This document shows, piece by piece, positions 47,983 through 57,561 of a DNA stretch of 64,000 nucleotides. The DNA comes from Methylobacterium symbioticum. Lineage in GTDB: Bacteria > Pseudomonadota > Alphaproteobacteria > Rhizobiales > Beijerinckiaceae. The notes under the pieces are model-generated. The model saw only the letters and a program-made list of their open reading frames with translations. It was not told the origin of the DNA and ran no database searches. The translations under genes and the position numbers were made by a program. Numbering within the stretch: the first letter of the stretch is position 1; every line of letters begins with the position of its first letter. The stretch spans positions 1-64,000 of the forward strand of contig NZ_CABFPH010000006.1 of assembly GCF_902141845.1 (NCBI RefSeq). Direction: 5' to 3'.

Positions 47983-48453
47983 CATCAAAATTCGGCATCA
48001 TGCCCGGCGGCGGCTCAAAATATATCTCCATCGAGATCGCACCAGCATCTATGCTCCACGTGCAGAGCACGGCCATCATAAGGAATATATCATTTATGGA
48101 AATGAGACTTAATACTTGAGCTTGATAGCGACTCAGGAGTGCAAGCCAATCACACGCACCTTGTTCGGGCCGGAAAGGGTCGAGGCACCAATATGATTTG
48201 GTGGAAGCCCGGATCCGCGCCCTAGATGTTTGACCATTCTCGTCCGGAGACAGGGTCGAGGCTGGATCGGCGACCGACAGTGCGATCACACCGGTGGCGG
48301 TACGTCGGCGGCGCATGCCAGTCATCGGGCCGGGCGAAGACCTCACCCGATTGAGCGTTTCGATACCATTCCGTCTGCGACGACCTCCCGACCGCTCCGA
48401 GCGTAGCTGAAACGATCCGCGTTTCCGGCATCAGGAGGCCGCGTGCGCACGTT
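47983..48453. other. Gap with no supported gene
   Basis: Partly AT-richer (47985-48130). No frame is convincing. Ends in the repeat element that follows the OprB gene. Confidence 0.45.
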
Positions 48454-48556
48454 TAGAGCCGTTGCCGATCACGTTGCGATCGGCAACGGCTCCAGGCCCT
48501 TGTTTTGACGCGCTCTTTTCGCCGAACCGGTATCCACTTCGGCGGAGAGCGCTCTA
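48454..48556 (-). repeat. Dispersed two-hairpin repeat, copy B
   Basis: Inverted relative to copy A at 12774-12875. It contains a perfect 15-pair hairpin (arms starting GAGCCGTTGCCGATC, 7-base loop) and a second stem CGCCGAA / TTCGGCG. The stop codon of the OprB gene lies inside its edge, so the element probably serves as that gene's terminator. Confidence 0.7.
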
Positions 48557-50062
48557 GTAGCGGATCGTTGCGCGCAGTCCGAACACGGCCGCGTTGTGGA
48601 TTCTGTCGCCGTCTGTGTCGCGGGGGTCGGCGATGCCGCCACCCGGTCGGAAGACGTATTGGAAGTCGGGCTGCAGCGTGACGCCTGGGGCGAGCACCGC
48701 TTGATACGTCAACTCCAGCACCGCCTCGCTGCTGCGGCGCGGACCCGGCAAGCCTGCCAGGAGGATCGAGTCCGTATCGAAGCCACGCGTGCTGCGCGAG
48801 ACCTGCGAAAGCGCGAATGCCACGCCCATCGTGTCGTCTGACCGGCCCGGCAGCAGGCCCTTGTAGCCGATACCAGCATCGACGTAGAAGTCGAGCAGAT
48901 TGCGGTCGGTCGGCGAGGACGACACCCGCACGAACACGGACGCGCCATCATTCGGATCGTCCGGTTCGCGGTACACGGTCTGGTCGATCATTGCATAGAT
49001 GCCGCTGTCCCCACGATAGAAGCGGCCGACCCCAGTGCCGGATGGATCGACGAGCGGGCGGCGCTGCTCGTCGGATCGAAGGTCGTTGAAACGGCCGAAG
49101 TGGTACCAGCCACCCAGCGTGAACGTGCCGGGCTCGATGTCGTCGTGCGCTTCGAGACCGTAGGCGTAGGCCGCCTCCGCGACGACCAGGGCCGGATCGT
49201 TCGTGCGGAAGCTCGTGCCCGTCCGGTTGCGCCGCTGGGGATCGAGGTCGTTCCCAACCCGAGCGCCACCGGCCGGATCGCCGTCGAACACGCCGATCTG
49301 CAGCGAGAAGCTCTTGTCGGGCACGTACTTGGCCCGCACGGCCGGTGTGGCGAGCGGATAGATGGGGCCACCGCTCGGCAGGACGACGGCCATGATGTTG
49401 GGCCATCCGAATGTCGAGTTGACGAAGAGCGTGCCGGTCTGGCTGACGGCGAACTCCGTATCGCTGGCGAGTTGACCGATTCGGAGGCTGAACCGGTCGT
49501 CGAACCAACGCTGCTCGAACCAGAGTTCGTAGAGACGCGACGAAGGCAGCGCCTCGATGGCGCTGACCGTGATGAAGTTGTTGACGAAGTAGCGCGACAG
49601 GCCGGTACCATGGATCTGGTAGAGATTGGCATGGATGCGTGCACCCTGCCAATCCAGCAGCTCTTCGAGATCGGCGTCGAACTGCAGGTCGAGGCGTCCC
49701 TCGGCGACGCCGCCCCGGCGAGAGCCGCCGGCGACGTTGGCGAAGCTCTCGCCGATGTAGGTCAGGCTGTAGCTGATGCCGTTCCGCTGAAGGAAGCTTC
49801 GGTATCCGCCGGGGTCCCCATAGGGACCGAGCAGTTCCTGGACCGAGGTCGTCAGGTTCGCTGACGGCTTGGCGGACGTATCGGGCTGAGCCACGGACGT
49901 CTGAGGGTCCCCGCCAGCACCACGCAGGTTGCGGACGAAAGGTACTTCGGTCGCAATGCGGAGAGACTCGGACGAGGCCTCGGCGAAATCCTGTGCAGTC
50001 GCATCCTGCCAAGCCGGAAGAAGACCGATCCCCATGGCGGCCAGTCGTCTGACCCACACCAC
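48554..50062 (-). CDS. OprB-family carbohydrate porin
   Basis: A 502-residue outer-membrane porin of the carbohydrate-selective OprB family. GTG 50062 is chosen because AAGGAAGG sits five bases before it; the upstream part of the frame is not protein-like. After a short, weak signal sequence, a linker leads to the barrel: GYRSFLQRNGISYSLTYIGE, the family stretch GRLDLQFDADLEELLDWQGA, RLYELWFEQRWFDDRFSLRI and FGWPNIMAVVLPSGGPIYPL. It ends with ATIRY, an aromatic C-terminus as needed for barrel assembly. It lets sugars or polyols cross the outer membrane. It is divergent from a FlgC-like remnant and has no sugar-transport neighbours. Confidence 0.88.
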   Translation of the reverse strand: MVWVRRLAAMGIGLLPAWQDATAQDFAEASSESLRIATEVPFVRNLRGAGGDPQTSVAQPDTSAKPSANLTTSVQELLGPYGDPGGYRSFLQRNGISYSLTYIGESFANVAGGSRRGGVAEGRLDLQFDADLEELLDWQGARIHANLYQIHGTGLSRYFVNNFITVSAIEALPSSRLYELWFEQRWFDDRFSLRIGQLASDTEFAVSQTGTLFVNSTFGWPNIMAVVLPSGGPIYPLATPAVRAKYVPDKSFSLQIGVFDGDPAGGARVGNDLDPQRRNRTGTSFRTNDPALVVAEAAYAYGLEAHDDIEPGTFTLGGWYHFGRFNDLRSDEQRRPLVDPSGTGVGRFYRGDSGIYAMIDQTVYREPDDPNDGASVFVRVSSSPTDRNLLDFYVDAGIGYKGLLPGRSDDTMGVAFALSQVSRSTRGFDTDSILLAGLPGPRRSSEAVLELTYQAVLAPGVTLQPDFQYVFRPGGGIADPRDTDGDRIHNAAVFGLRATIRY

Positions 50063-50419
50063 GCCGCCCTTCCTTGCTCCATCCGCAGATCGTCGGAAGG
50101 GCCATATCACTGCTTCGTGACCGAGCCGTGGCAGAGCCTTTTCCGGTCTCGGTCCCATCCCCGCTTCAAAGCGGGGGCCAGTCACAGGAGGTCGCTCGCT
50201 GTCGCATGGTGGGACGGCCCTGGATCGTCCCATACGTTCTCGTCATGCGTCATACTCATTCCGAGCCGCCACGCCGCGGCATTCAAGCGAGCGACGAAGG
50301 CCTCCTCGGTACCGGCGAGTGCGACCGCGAGGGGCACGGCTGCATCGTTGGCGGAGACGATCGGCAGACCGTTCAGCAGATCGTCAACGGAAATCCAGCT
50401 CCCGGGAAGCAGGCACATC
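50063..50419. other. Gap, leader of the OprB gene
   Basis: Contains the ribosome site and presumably the promoter of the OprB gene on the minus strand, and the lost upstream part of the FlgC-like fragment on the plus strand. No intact gene. Confidence 0.45.
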
Positions 50420-50587
50420 GAGCAGGGCAATCTCAAGCCGCCCAGCGTCAATCCTGTGACGGAATTGGCCGGGTCGCGCGTGGCGATGGGTGCCTACCAA
50501 TCCAACCTGAAGGTGATCGCGGCGCTCGACGACCTCAACAGGCGCACAGTCGACCTGCTGAAGATCCGAGGAGAGTCATTCGCTTGA
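50420..50587 (+). pseudogene. C-terminal fragment of a FlgC-like rod protein
   Basis: About 55 residues: QGNLKPPSVNPVTELAGSRV, AMGAYQSNLKVIAALDDLN and RRTVDLLKIRGESFA. These line up with the end of the intact FlgC-like protein at 26605 (QGNLKLPNV...RAYEANLRTIATLDDVKGRTIDLLK). The N-terminal rod motif is absent, and no suitable start lies just upstream. The 3' end overlaps the phospholipase D gene by 12 bases. A relic of a second FlgC-like gene, not a copy of the first, since the sequences differ at many sites. Confidence 0.7.
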
Positions 50588-52117
50588 GACGCCCGTTCGT
50601 TCGGCTCCGCGGCGCAGCGGATGCGCGCGACGGCGACGCCGATCGGCGAGCGCGTGCAGCACGGCTCTCCATACCGGCTCGGGCTGCTCGGGGTCGAGAA
50701 GTTCGCTCTCGCTCAACGGCAGCACGACTCCTGCGGCTGATGCGTCCAGGGGAATCAATGTACGCCCAGTGTCGCTGCGGAGAGACTCGATCGCCGCAAT
50801 CAGCGAACCCGTGCGTGCCAGGGTGCGGGCGATATCGTCCGGTGGAATGCCGAGGTGCTCGCCGAGAAGCGCGTCGCGCAAGCCGAGAATCTCTGCCGCT
50901 ACGGATCGATCGGTCGCATGGCCAGGCATGGCTTCGACGGCCAGATCGCACTCGGTGTCGAGGCCCATCGAGCGGTTGTTCAGGTTGGATGAGCCGATCT
51001 TCAGCAGGCAGTCGTCGACGATCAGCACCTTGGCATGTACATAGATCGGCTGCCCGGCTGCGGTCACCGGACGATAGATGCGAAATCGTCCGAAGCGATC
51101 CGCGCCGCGGATATGCGCTAGAACACGGCCGCGTCCCCGTCCCATGGCCGCTTCCTCGAGCCAGCCCATGGCACGCTCGGGATTGATCACGACGATCTCC
51201 GGCCCGTCCGGCTCCCTGAGACGGGATGCCATGGCCTCGGCAATGCAGCGTGCGGCGAAGTACTGGCTCTCAATATAGATCGTGTGTCGCGCGGCCGCGA
51301 TGGCGGCGAGGTAGAGTTGCTCGATCTCTTGCACGTTGGGGCGACCGCGAAAGGACGGCGCGGTCCGGGCGATCCCCACCTGCATGTCGCGCAGAAGTGG
51401 CCTCAGCCCGTCGGGCCAGGGATCATGTGTAGGGGGCCTCGGCGGCGCGACGCGTTCGCCAGTGGCGCGATGCCAGCGCTCACGGGCCAGGACACCGAGA
51501 GCGGCGGCGGCAGCGCCGTCGACCGCGACCGCGGCGTCGTGGAACGGCGCGTATGCGCGTCCTGACGGGCGCACCCGGCGCATGTCCTGGTCGGCATGGT
51601 CGCGAGTGTCCCAGCGGTCGTCTGTCATGTCGATGCCGCCGCAGAAAGCTAGCGCGTCGTCGATTACCACGATCTTCTGGTGATGCGAGGCTCCGGGCGG
51701 GTGAGCATTGTCGAGCCTGAACTTGAAGCCGCGGGCCCGCATCCAGTTCAGGAGGTAGAGCGGCGTCGTGCCGCGCGCCAGCGTGCCGAGGACTCCTAAA
51801 TTCCACTGCAGCACGCGGATACTCAGCTCCGGCCTGCGCCGGCCGAGTTCCGACAGGAATGGGCCGAGTTCCTCTGGCAGACCCGGCAACGGGTGGTCGG
51901 GGTCAAGCTTGATGCGGGTGTCGAACTCCCAGCCGATGAACAAAACTGCGTGGCGGGCGCGCAGAAGGGCGCAGCGCAGATGCGCGAAGTAGGCGGCGGC
52001 ATCGACGATCGGGGCAAAGCGGGCTGCGCGCTCGACGCGCCAGCAGGTCAGGCTTGGCTGCAGCAGCTTCGCCCCGCCCGTGAGCGCGACCGATGCCGTA
52101 TGGGACGGATGATGCAT
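50576..52117 (-). CDS. Phospholipase D-family protein (cardiolipin-synthase-like)
   Basis: A 513-residue enzyme with two HKD motifs. The first, HHQKIVVIDDALAFCGGID, is near residue 150 and the second, HAKVLIVDDCLLKIGSSNL (with NNRSM following), near residue 365. Each supplies the H-x-K-x4-D catalytic set of a two-lobed phospholipase D. No membrane helix is evident, so it resembles soluble PLD/cardiolipin synthase C-type proteins that act on phospholipid head groups. Start taken at ATG 52117; the frame is open further but the extra residues are not convincing. Its stop lies inside the 3' end of the FlgC-like fragment. Substrate cannot be settled; transphosphatidylation and hydrolysis are both possible. 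Confidence 0.85.
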   Translation of the reverse strand: MHHPSHTASVALTGGAKLLQPSLTCWRVERAARFAPIVDAAAYFAHLRCALLRARHAVLFIGWEFDTRIKLDPDHPLPGLPEELGPFLSELGRRRPELSIRVLQWNLGVLGTLARGTTPLYLLNWMRARGFKFRLDNAHPPGASHHQKIVVIDDALAFCGGIDMTDDRWDTRDHADQDMRRVRPSGRAYAPFHDAAVAVDGAAAAALGVLARERWHRATGERVAPPRPPTHDPWPDGLRPLLRDMQVGIARTAPSFRGRPNVQEIEQLYLAAIAAARHTIYIESQYFAARCIAEAMASRLREPDGPEIVVINPERAMGWLEEAAMGRGRGRVLAHIRGADRFGRFRIYRPVTAAGQPIYVHAKVLIVDDCLLKIGSSNLNNRSMGLDTECDLAVEAMPGHATDRSVAAEILGLRDALLGEHLGIPPDDIARTLARTGSLIAAIESLRSDTGRTLIPLDASAAGVVLPLSESELLDPEQPEPVWRAVLHALADRRRRRAHPLRRGAERTGVSSE

Positions 52118-52422
52118 CGGCGCGTTTGGTCCTCGGATGGCAGCCCGTTGCATCGTGGCGCTGCAACGGAGCGCGGGCTGCGCTTTATGGTGTCCGCGTA
52201 TGAACCCTCCTCCGCTTTGTGCGTTCCCGATCCGACCTGCGGCGGCCACGATGCCACGCTTGACCGCACGGGGCTCGGCTCTGCGGTACCGATTCAGACC
52301 CAGGACATCGGCTATTCCGGCGCGAGCACCGCGCCGAGCGGCTGGCGGGCGCTTCACGCAAGGCGTCTCCAGCGTTGAGGCCGCACAGCTTCGCGGCTGT
52401 CCATCATCTTGCAGGAGACGCC
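52118..52422. other. Divergent intergenic region
   Basis: Separates the PLD gene (minus) from the PepSY gene (plus). No gene is visible. The ribosome site of the PepSY gene (GCAGGAGACGCC) lies at its right end. Confidence 0.5.
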
Positions 52423-53010
52423 ATGTCCCGGATCGCCCCTCCCCTCGCACCCTTCCTCCTGACCAGCTTTGCTGTTGCCCAGACGAGCCCGTCCACACAG
52501 GCGCCAGCCCTTGCGGCCGCTCCTTCGGGTGCTGCGCAACCCTCCCACGGCACGACCGGTCACAAGGAGCGTGAGCACGAAGGTCTGCAGACCGCCAAGG
52601 TCTCGCTCGCACAGGCTCTCGACACGGCCGAGAGCAAGGGACTTGGTCGCGCGATCGAGGCCGACTTCGAGAGCAGGAACGGCAAGCCGTACTTTGAAAT
52701 CAAGGTGCTCGGCAGCGATGGTAAGCTCACCGACTACCACATCGACGCGACCACGGGGCAGGTGACCAAGAGCGACAACCATCCGATCGAGAGCTACTTC
52801 ATCCGCTTGAAGCCCTCCGACGTGCAGAACGCCCCCACGAGCCTGAAGCAGGCGGTCGCGACCGCCGAGCAGAAGGTGGGCGGCAAGGCGGCCGAAGCGG
52901 AGATCGAGCGTGAGACCAGCAGCGTGCAGTACAAGATTACGGTCATGACCGGCAGCCAGTCGCAGGAGATTAGGGTCGGGGCGGACGGAAAGATCATGCC
53001 GAGCAAGTAG
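52423..53010 (+). CDS. Secreted protein with two PepSY-like repeats, copy 2
   Basis: A 195-residue periplasmic protein. ATG 52423 has AGGAG six bases upstream. After a short signal peptide (PPLAPFLLTSFAVAQ) and a polar linker come two PepSY-type units: VSLAQALDTAES...YFEIKVLGSDGKLTDYHIDA and TSLKQAVATAEQKVGGKAAE with YKITVMTGSQSQEIRVGADG. The layout and motif order equal those of the protein at 25712, with the central piece HPIESYFIRLKPSDVQNAPT matching QPVERYFTRLKASDFRNSKT there. It is convergent with the Na/Ca exchanger gene. Function unknown; binding or inhibiting envelope proteases is the usual suggestion for PepSY domains. Confidence 0.82.
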   Translation: MSRIAPPLAPFLLTSFAVAQTSPSTQAPALAAAPSGAAQPSHGTTGHKEREHEGLQTAKVSLAQALDTAESKGLGRAIEADFESRNGKPYFEIKVLGSDGKLTDYHIDATTGQVTKSDNHPIESYFIRLKPSDVQNAPTSLKQAVATAEQKVGGKAAEAEIERETSSVQYKITVMTGSQSQEIRVGADGKIMPSK

Positions 53011-53057
53011 GTCGGCGGCACTGGGCGGAGTTCTCGGCTCTGTCCAAACCGTGCCGA

Positions 53058-54359
53058 TCAGCGAGCCGTAGACGGGACTCTGCTCTCGTCTGCCGGTGGC
53101 TCCGGGTCGGTTCGTGTTCCATCCGAGAGATCCTCGGACGGCTGACCGGTGAGAACGGTGCGCGCCAAGGCCACAAGGCGGCGTCCGTTGATCAGGAACA
53201 GTACGCCGGCAAGGCCGAGATAGACCCAGGCGAGCCAAGTCAGCGTCGCGATCGTGCGCGCCTCGTCGTTGCGGTAGACGAAGGCCAGCCCGACCTGCAC
53301 GGCAAACAGCCCCGCCAGCGCCAGCGCGGACCAGAGGCCGAGGCGCAGGCGCAGCAGGAGCGCGATGCCGAGCAGAGACTGGGCTGCCGTCAGGAAGAAC
53401 TCCTCGCCCTGGCGCGCGTCGAGCGGCAGGGGGCTCATCGCGCCCGCGCCGACGCTCAGGCCCAGCGGCAGCATGCCGACGAGCAGCGTCCACTGATTGA
53501 TCTTGTCGCTGATCATGGCGATCAGCCCGTCGCCGGCACGGTTGGCCAGCACGAACAGCACCGCCACCGAAATCGCTGGCGCCTCGCTGGCCAGGGGCGC
53601 CAGCCACTGGATCAGCAGGAATTCGTTGAGTCCGATCGCCCGGCCGGCGCCCACCATGGCCTCAGCGAAGGGTTCGGCCGAGGCGAGGATGACGCCGCAA
53701 GCCACAGCCACGAGAGTTCCGATCGCGGCCCATTGCCGGCCGGGAGACAAGGTGTTCAGAGCAGCAGCCGGCCCCGGCTCCTCCGTCTCGTCCGGGTTGT
53801 CGCTTTTTGGCAGGTTGCGCACGCGCCAGACGTAGGCCGCAAAGATGCCGGCGAGCACGACGAAATCCACGACGGAGATGCTGCGCTTGAACAGGATGAC
53901 GAAGGCGTAGAGGCTGGCAAGCAGCAGGAAGCCGATCTCGACCGCATTGACAGGGGCGAGATCGACCGCGCGGTGCCGGTCCTTCGTCCAATGCAGGAAA
54001 ACCATCAGGGGCCAGGCTAGGCCGACGAGCAATCGGTTGGCGCCGGTCATGTTGGCGGCGGCATAATGAACGTATTGCGACCCCGGACCCTCGATCCCGG
54101 CCTTGTAGGCGTAGTAGAGATCGACCGCGTATTCCGGCAGCACGGTCACCAAGGCGACCACGGCCAGGATCAGGCCTTGCGCGATATGCTGCTCGGCCGT
54201 CTCCGCTCCCCAAGACAGCAGGAAGCCCGCCGCCAGGATGGCGCTGCCGAAGGCGGCGGCATCGAGGAGCGGGCTGGGCCGCCAGCCCGTCGTGCGCAGC
54301 AGGAGGGCCGGGAGGGTTGCCATGACCGCGACGGCAACCAGGATCAGAAAGCGTTTCAC
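53058..54359 (-). CDS. Na+/Ca2+ exchanger-family membrane protein
   Basis: A 433-residue inner-membrane antiporter of the Ca2+:cation antiporter superfamily. GTG 54359 has AGAGGAG five bases upstream. The two inverted alpha repeats that form the ion site are visible: LILAVVALVTVLPEYAVDLY near residue 75 and IQWLAPLASEAPAISVAVLF near residue 245, with the key acidic residue of each (LPEY, ASEA). About ten helices surround them, and a polar C-terminal tail follows. It exchanges Ca2+ (or another cation) for Na+ or H+. It lies 97 bases downstream of the DedA gene on the same strand and may share a transcript with it. Confidence 0.85.
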   Translation of the reverse strand: MKRFLILVAVAVMATLPALLLRTTGWRPSPLLDAAAFGSAILAAGFLLSWGAETAEQHIAQGLILAVVALVTVLPEYAVDLYYAYKAGIEGPGSQYVHYAAANMTGANRLLVGLAWPLMVFLHWTKDRHRAVDLAPVNAVEIGFLLLASLYAFVILFKRSISVVDFVVLAGIFAAYVWRVRNLPKSDNPDETEEPGPAAALNTLSPGRQWAAIGTLVAVACGVILASAEPFAEAMVGAGRAIGLNEFLLIQWLAPLASEAPAISVAVLFVLANRAGDGLIAMISDKINQWTLLVGMLPLGLSVGAGAMSPLPLDARQGEEFFLTAAQSLLGIALLLRLRLGLWSALALAGLFAVQVGLAFVYRNDEARTIATLTWLAWVYLGLAGVLFLINGRRLVALARTVLTGQPSEDLSDGTRTDPEPPADESRVPSTAR

Positions 54360-54456
54360 GCGAACTCCTCTACGGCATGTCACGGCCAGCCTGTTCGCGT
54401 TCCGCTGAAGGGAGCGTCGCGCGATGACGCCGGCAAAGGACTGTTTCTGCCGCGTC

Positions 54457-55119
54457 TCAGCCCCGAACGCCGCTCCGGCGTCCGTAGGTGGCGACACGGT
54501 AGAGGTAGAGCACGAGCGCCAGGACCAGCACGCCGTTGCCGAACGGCTCGATGAGGCGACTCACGCTGCGGTAATTCTCGCCAAGCCCGTAGCCGGCCGC
54601 CGTCAGCAGCCCGGTCCAGACGATCGTGCCGAGAGCCGAGTAGGCCAGAAAGGGCGTGAGTGGCATACCGGCCACCCCAGCCGGCACCGAGATCAGGCTG
54701 CGCACGCCCGGTACGACGCGCCCGAGCAGGACGGTGACGCCGCCGCGCCGGGCGAACCAAGCGCCGGCCCGATCGACCTCCGCCGGGCTCAGGGTGAGCC
54801 AGCGCCCGTGCCGGGCCGCGAAGTGTCGCAAGCGCTCGTGTCCGAGCCAGCGCCCCACGCCGTACCAGACCAGCGCGCCGGAGAGCGATCCGGCCGTGCC
54901 GGCGAGGAACACGCCGACGAGGCAGAGTTGGCCGCGCGCCGCGGCAAAGCCTGCCAGCGGCATGATCACCTCGGATGGGATCGGCGGAAAGACGTTGTCG
55001 ATCAGCATCAGCAGGAAGACGCCGAGATAGCCGGTCCGCTCGATCGCGGTCACGATCCAGTCGATCAGCGCAACCTCCTCGCGAGCGGCACCTGCAGAGG
55101 CGTGGCTGCAGGCACGCAA
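54457..55119 (-). CDS. DedA-family membrane protein
   Basis: A 220-residue inner-membrane protein of the DedA/VTT family, thought to flip undecaprenyl-phosphate or phospholipids. Signatures: LGVFLLMLIDNVFPPIPSEV, AGTAGSLSGALVWYGVGRWL and GRVVPGVRSLISVPAGVAGM, with the ER...G and R-x-x-PG/R motifs present. The only standard start in frame is ATG 55119, but the residues before VALIDW are not family-like. A strong GAGGAGG (55080-55074) lies five bases before a CTG at 55068, which would give MIDWIVTAIERTGYLGV, a better N-terminus. CTG starts are rare, so this is left open. Confidence 0.88.
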   Translation of the reverse strand: MRACSHASAGAAREEVALIDWIVTAIERTGYLGVFLLMLIDNVFPPIPSEVIMPLAGFAAARGQLCLVGVFLAGTAGSLSGALVWYGVGRWLGHERLRHFAARHGRWLTLSPAEVDRAGAWFARRGGVTVLLGRVVPGVRSLISVPAGVAGMPLTPFLAYSALGTIVWTGLLTAAGYGLGENYRSVSRLIEPFGNGVLVLALVLYLYRVATYGRRSGVRG

Positions 55120-55600
55120 CGCACCTGGAACAGCAACCGTTCGGGCCGCGTCGTTGATGAAGCGGCGAGGCCGGCTAGGTCACGGCAGGCGGGAGCAGGC
55201 GTCGGGTCTCCGAGGATGTGCGAAGCGCCACTCGACGGCATCATGCAGCTCAGCCTGCCATAGGTCCTTTCCGTCGGTCCGCGGTGCATTGGCGTTGGCA
55301 GTGCGCACCGCTGATTGGACAAGATGAGGCTCGTCGATCGCAAAGAACTCCTCATCCAGACAATTGTAGTGGACGGATATCGTCTACACGTTGCGAGCGC
55401 GTCTGCGCTCCGTCCACCTGTCAAATCCCGCCCTAGCCGCGGCACCCAGCAGCGAGATCCCACACCGAAATTCGGACAGCCCGAGTCACGGTGGGTGATC
55501 CGGATAGTCCTGCTTCCGATCTTCACCCTCTTGGAACGAGTAACGGCGGCGGGTTCGGCCAATTGCTGTGCTGAAGCCGACATGCATTTCCGGCGTGCCG
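55120..55600. other. Gap with no supported gene
   Basis: No convincing frame on either strand. Lies upstream of the DedA gene and downstream of the MscS gene. No hairpin of note was found. Confidence 0.45.
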
Positions 55601-56725
55601 TCACGATGCAAGGGCGCGCACGTCGGACCGCGGCGCGGGGTCACGTTCGGTCCGGAGCCATTCCGTCCGAAGTCGCGGCAGTGCGCCGGGAAGCTCGGTT
55701 TGCAGGAAGCCGACCATCTTCTCGCGGACTTCGCATCGCAGATCCCAAGCCTGCGAAGCATTGCGGGCGCTCACCAGCATTCGGACCTCGATCACGTTCT
55801 CCCGCATGTCCGAAACCTGAAGATTGACGACTTTGCGGTCCCACAGACTCGACTGCGCGGCGATCTCCGCAAGCTTCGTCCGCATGGCCGCGATCGGCGT
55901 CGTATGATCAACATAGAGGAAGACGCTGCCGATGAGCGACGAGCCTTCGCGCGTCCAATTTTGAAACGGCTTCTGAATGAAATAGGTCAACGGAACAACG
56001 AGCCGCCGCCAGTCCCAGAGTCGTACGACGACATATGTCGAGTTGATCTCCTCGACCCAGCCCCATTCGTTCTCCACGATGACCGCATCCTCTATCTTGA
56101 TCGGCTGCGTGATCGCGATCTGGATGCCGGCGACGAGGTTCGAGAGGACTGGCTGCATCGCGAGGCCGAGGATCAACCCGGCGGCTCCGGCCGAGGCGAG
56201 GAGACTGACGCCGTATTGCCGTACAGGCTCGAACGTCATCAGACATATCGCCAGCGTCACCAGAGCCACGAGCGTCACGGCTGCGCGTTCCAGAATGCGC
56301 ATCTGAGTGAAGTGCTTCCGCGCGAGCAGATTGTCTTCCGCGTCGAGTTTGAATCGGCGCAGGTAGATCACCGTCGAGATATGGATCGCGATCGAGCAGC
56401 ACCAACCGGCGAGTGCGACGAGACCTACGAGCAGGGTGTGGTTCACCAGAACCCGGACTTCCCGCGACACCGGCGCGATCGCCGACGCGGCACCGACCGC
56501 GACGATGATGAGGCCGAGCCGTGTGGGACCTTGCGTCCGTCCGACGAGGGAGCGCCAGAACAGGCTGCGACCCTGAAACGCCCGTGTCAGAAAACGATAC
56601 GCGATCTGATGAAGGGGCAGCACGACGGCAAAGCAGCCGAGAACCAGGGCGATACTCTGTGCCCAGCCCGGAAACCAATGCATCAACCGCGTTGCCTCGA
56701 TCAGGACAGCATCCGTCCGCTGCAT
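55601..56725 (-). CDS. MscS-family mechanosensitive channel
   Basis: A 374-residue membrane protein. ATG 56725 has GGAGA five bases upstream. Four to five hydrophobic helices precede the pore helix (VSLLASAGAAGLILGLAMQP, then VLSNLVAGIQIAITQPIKIE), the MscS hallmark with its Ala/Gly packing. The cytoplasmic beta domain follows: VENEWGWVEEINSTYVVVRL, WDWRRLVVPLTYFIQKPFQN. Members open under membrane tension to release solutes during osmotic down-shock. The C-terminal domain is short and ends in a basic tail. It is monocistronic. Confidence 0.9.
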   Translation of the reverse strand: MQRTDAVLIEATRLMHWFPGWAQSIALVLGCFAVVLPLHQIAYRFLTRAFQGRSLFWRSLVGRTQGPTRLGLIIVAVGAASAIAPVSREVRVLVNHTLLVGLVALAGWCCSIAIHISTVIYLRRFKLDAEDNLLARKHFTQMRILERAAVTLVALVTLAICLMTFEPVRQYGVSLLASAGAAGLILGLAMQPVLSNLVAGIQIAITQPIKIEDAVIVENEWGWVEEINSTYVVVRLWDWRRLVVPLTYFIQKPFQNWTREGSSLIGSVFLYVDHTTPIAAMRTKLAEIAAQSSLWDRKVVNLQVSDMRENVIEVRMLVSARNASQAWDLRCEVREKMVGFLQTELPGALPRLRTEWLRTERDPAPRSDVRALAS

Positions 56726-57094
56726 CGGTTCTCCGAATCTCGAAACAATTGGAATACGGCACCACTCGGGAGCGCCACGCACCTGCAACCGCTTGAAAGC
56801 GCAACCTCGCTTTCGTCGGTCGCGTTAAAGAACGCAGATGCCTTCGATCTCGCGGGCGCGAAGGTGTGCCGCCGACGCCGGGGCTTGGCGTTCAAGGTGG
56901 CGGTCGTCTCGATCGGCAGCCGTCCGCAGTTGGTCGCGGCAACGCCTCCACCCGAAGCGGCAGCCTACCGACTAATCGGTCCGACTGCCTCCAGCACCGC
57001 CCGCGCAGGCCCCGGGCGCAGGGCCGAAGCGCGAGCTTCAGAGCGCCGAAGCAAGCCGAGAGCAAGTCTGGCAGGCGGCGGCTTCGAAGTCGTC
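56726..57094. other. Gap with no supported gene
   Basis: Leader of the MscS gene on the minus strand and 3' region of the glycine-rich protein gene. No intact frame of interest. Confidence 0.45.
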
Positions 57095-57361
57095 CTAGTG
57101 ACGTTGCGGGCGATAGTAGCCACGTCCCGCAAACGCCCCCACCCCGCCGTGGCGGCGACCCCGATAGAATCCGGGAGCGACCCCTCCATGGCCGCCTCCC
57201 CGGAACGCGCGATGGCCGCCTGGACCCAAGCCGTGACCACCGCGCGCCCACCCTGGGCCGCCGGCATGGCCGCCACGCTCGAAGGCGGAGGCGCCCGTCG
57301 CGACCAAGGCCGCCGAGCCGAAGACCATCACGACCGTCAGTTGCTTGACAGTCTTCCTCAT
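57095..57361 (-). CDS. Small secreted Gly/His/Arg-rich protein
   Basis: An 88-residue protein. ATG 57361 has AAGGA seven bases upstream. The signal peptide (QLTVVMVFGSAALVATGASA) is followed by a low-complexity tail of Gly, His and Arg (FERGGHAGGPGWARGGHGLG, YRGRRHGGVGAFAGRG). Such short secreted proteins are frequent in Methylobacterium and have no proven function; the glycine/histidine composition suggests surface or metal interactions. A related, tyrosine-richer protein is encoded at 62056. The opposite strand carries a long open frame which is only its shadow. Confidence 0.7.
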   Translation of the reverse strand: MRKTVKQLTVVMVFGSAALVATGASAFERGGHAGGPGWARGGHGLGPGGHRAFRGGGHGGVAPGFYRGRRHGGVGAFAGRGYYRPQRH

Positions 57362-57561
57362 CGCGGAATCCTTCTCCATTGGCTGCAGATGCTCCTGAAA
57401 TATCCGTCCGCGTTCGCAGTCAACCGTCTTCGAGAAATCGGAGGTCGACGACATCTGCAAAATGGCCCGGATGATTTAAGCCGCGTCTAATAGGCATGCC
57501 TCGGCCGCGATGCACTCCGACGGGCTTTGGCATGCTCCCCATCGATGCGTCTTCATTTCGT

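Noticed and set aside
55568..57490. 640-codon plus-strand frame opposite the MscS and glycine-rich genes
   Set aside because: The minus strand carries clear MscS and signal-peptide motifs; the plus frame has none.
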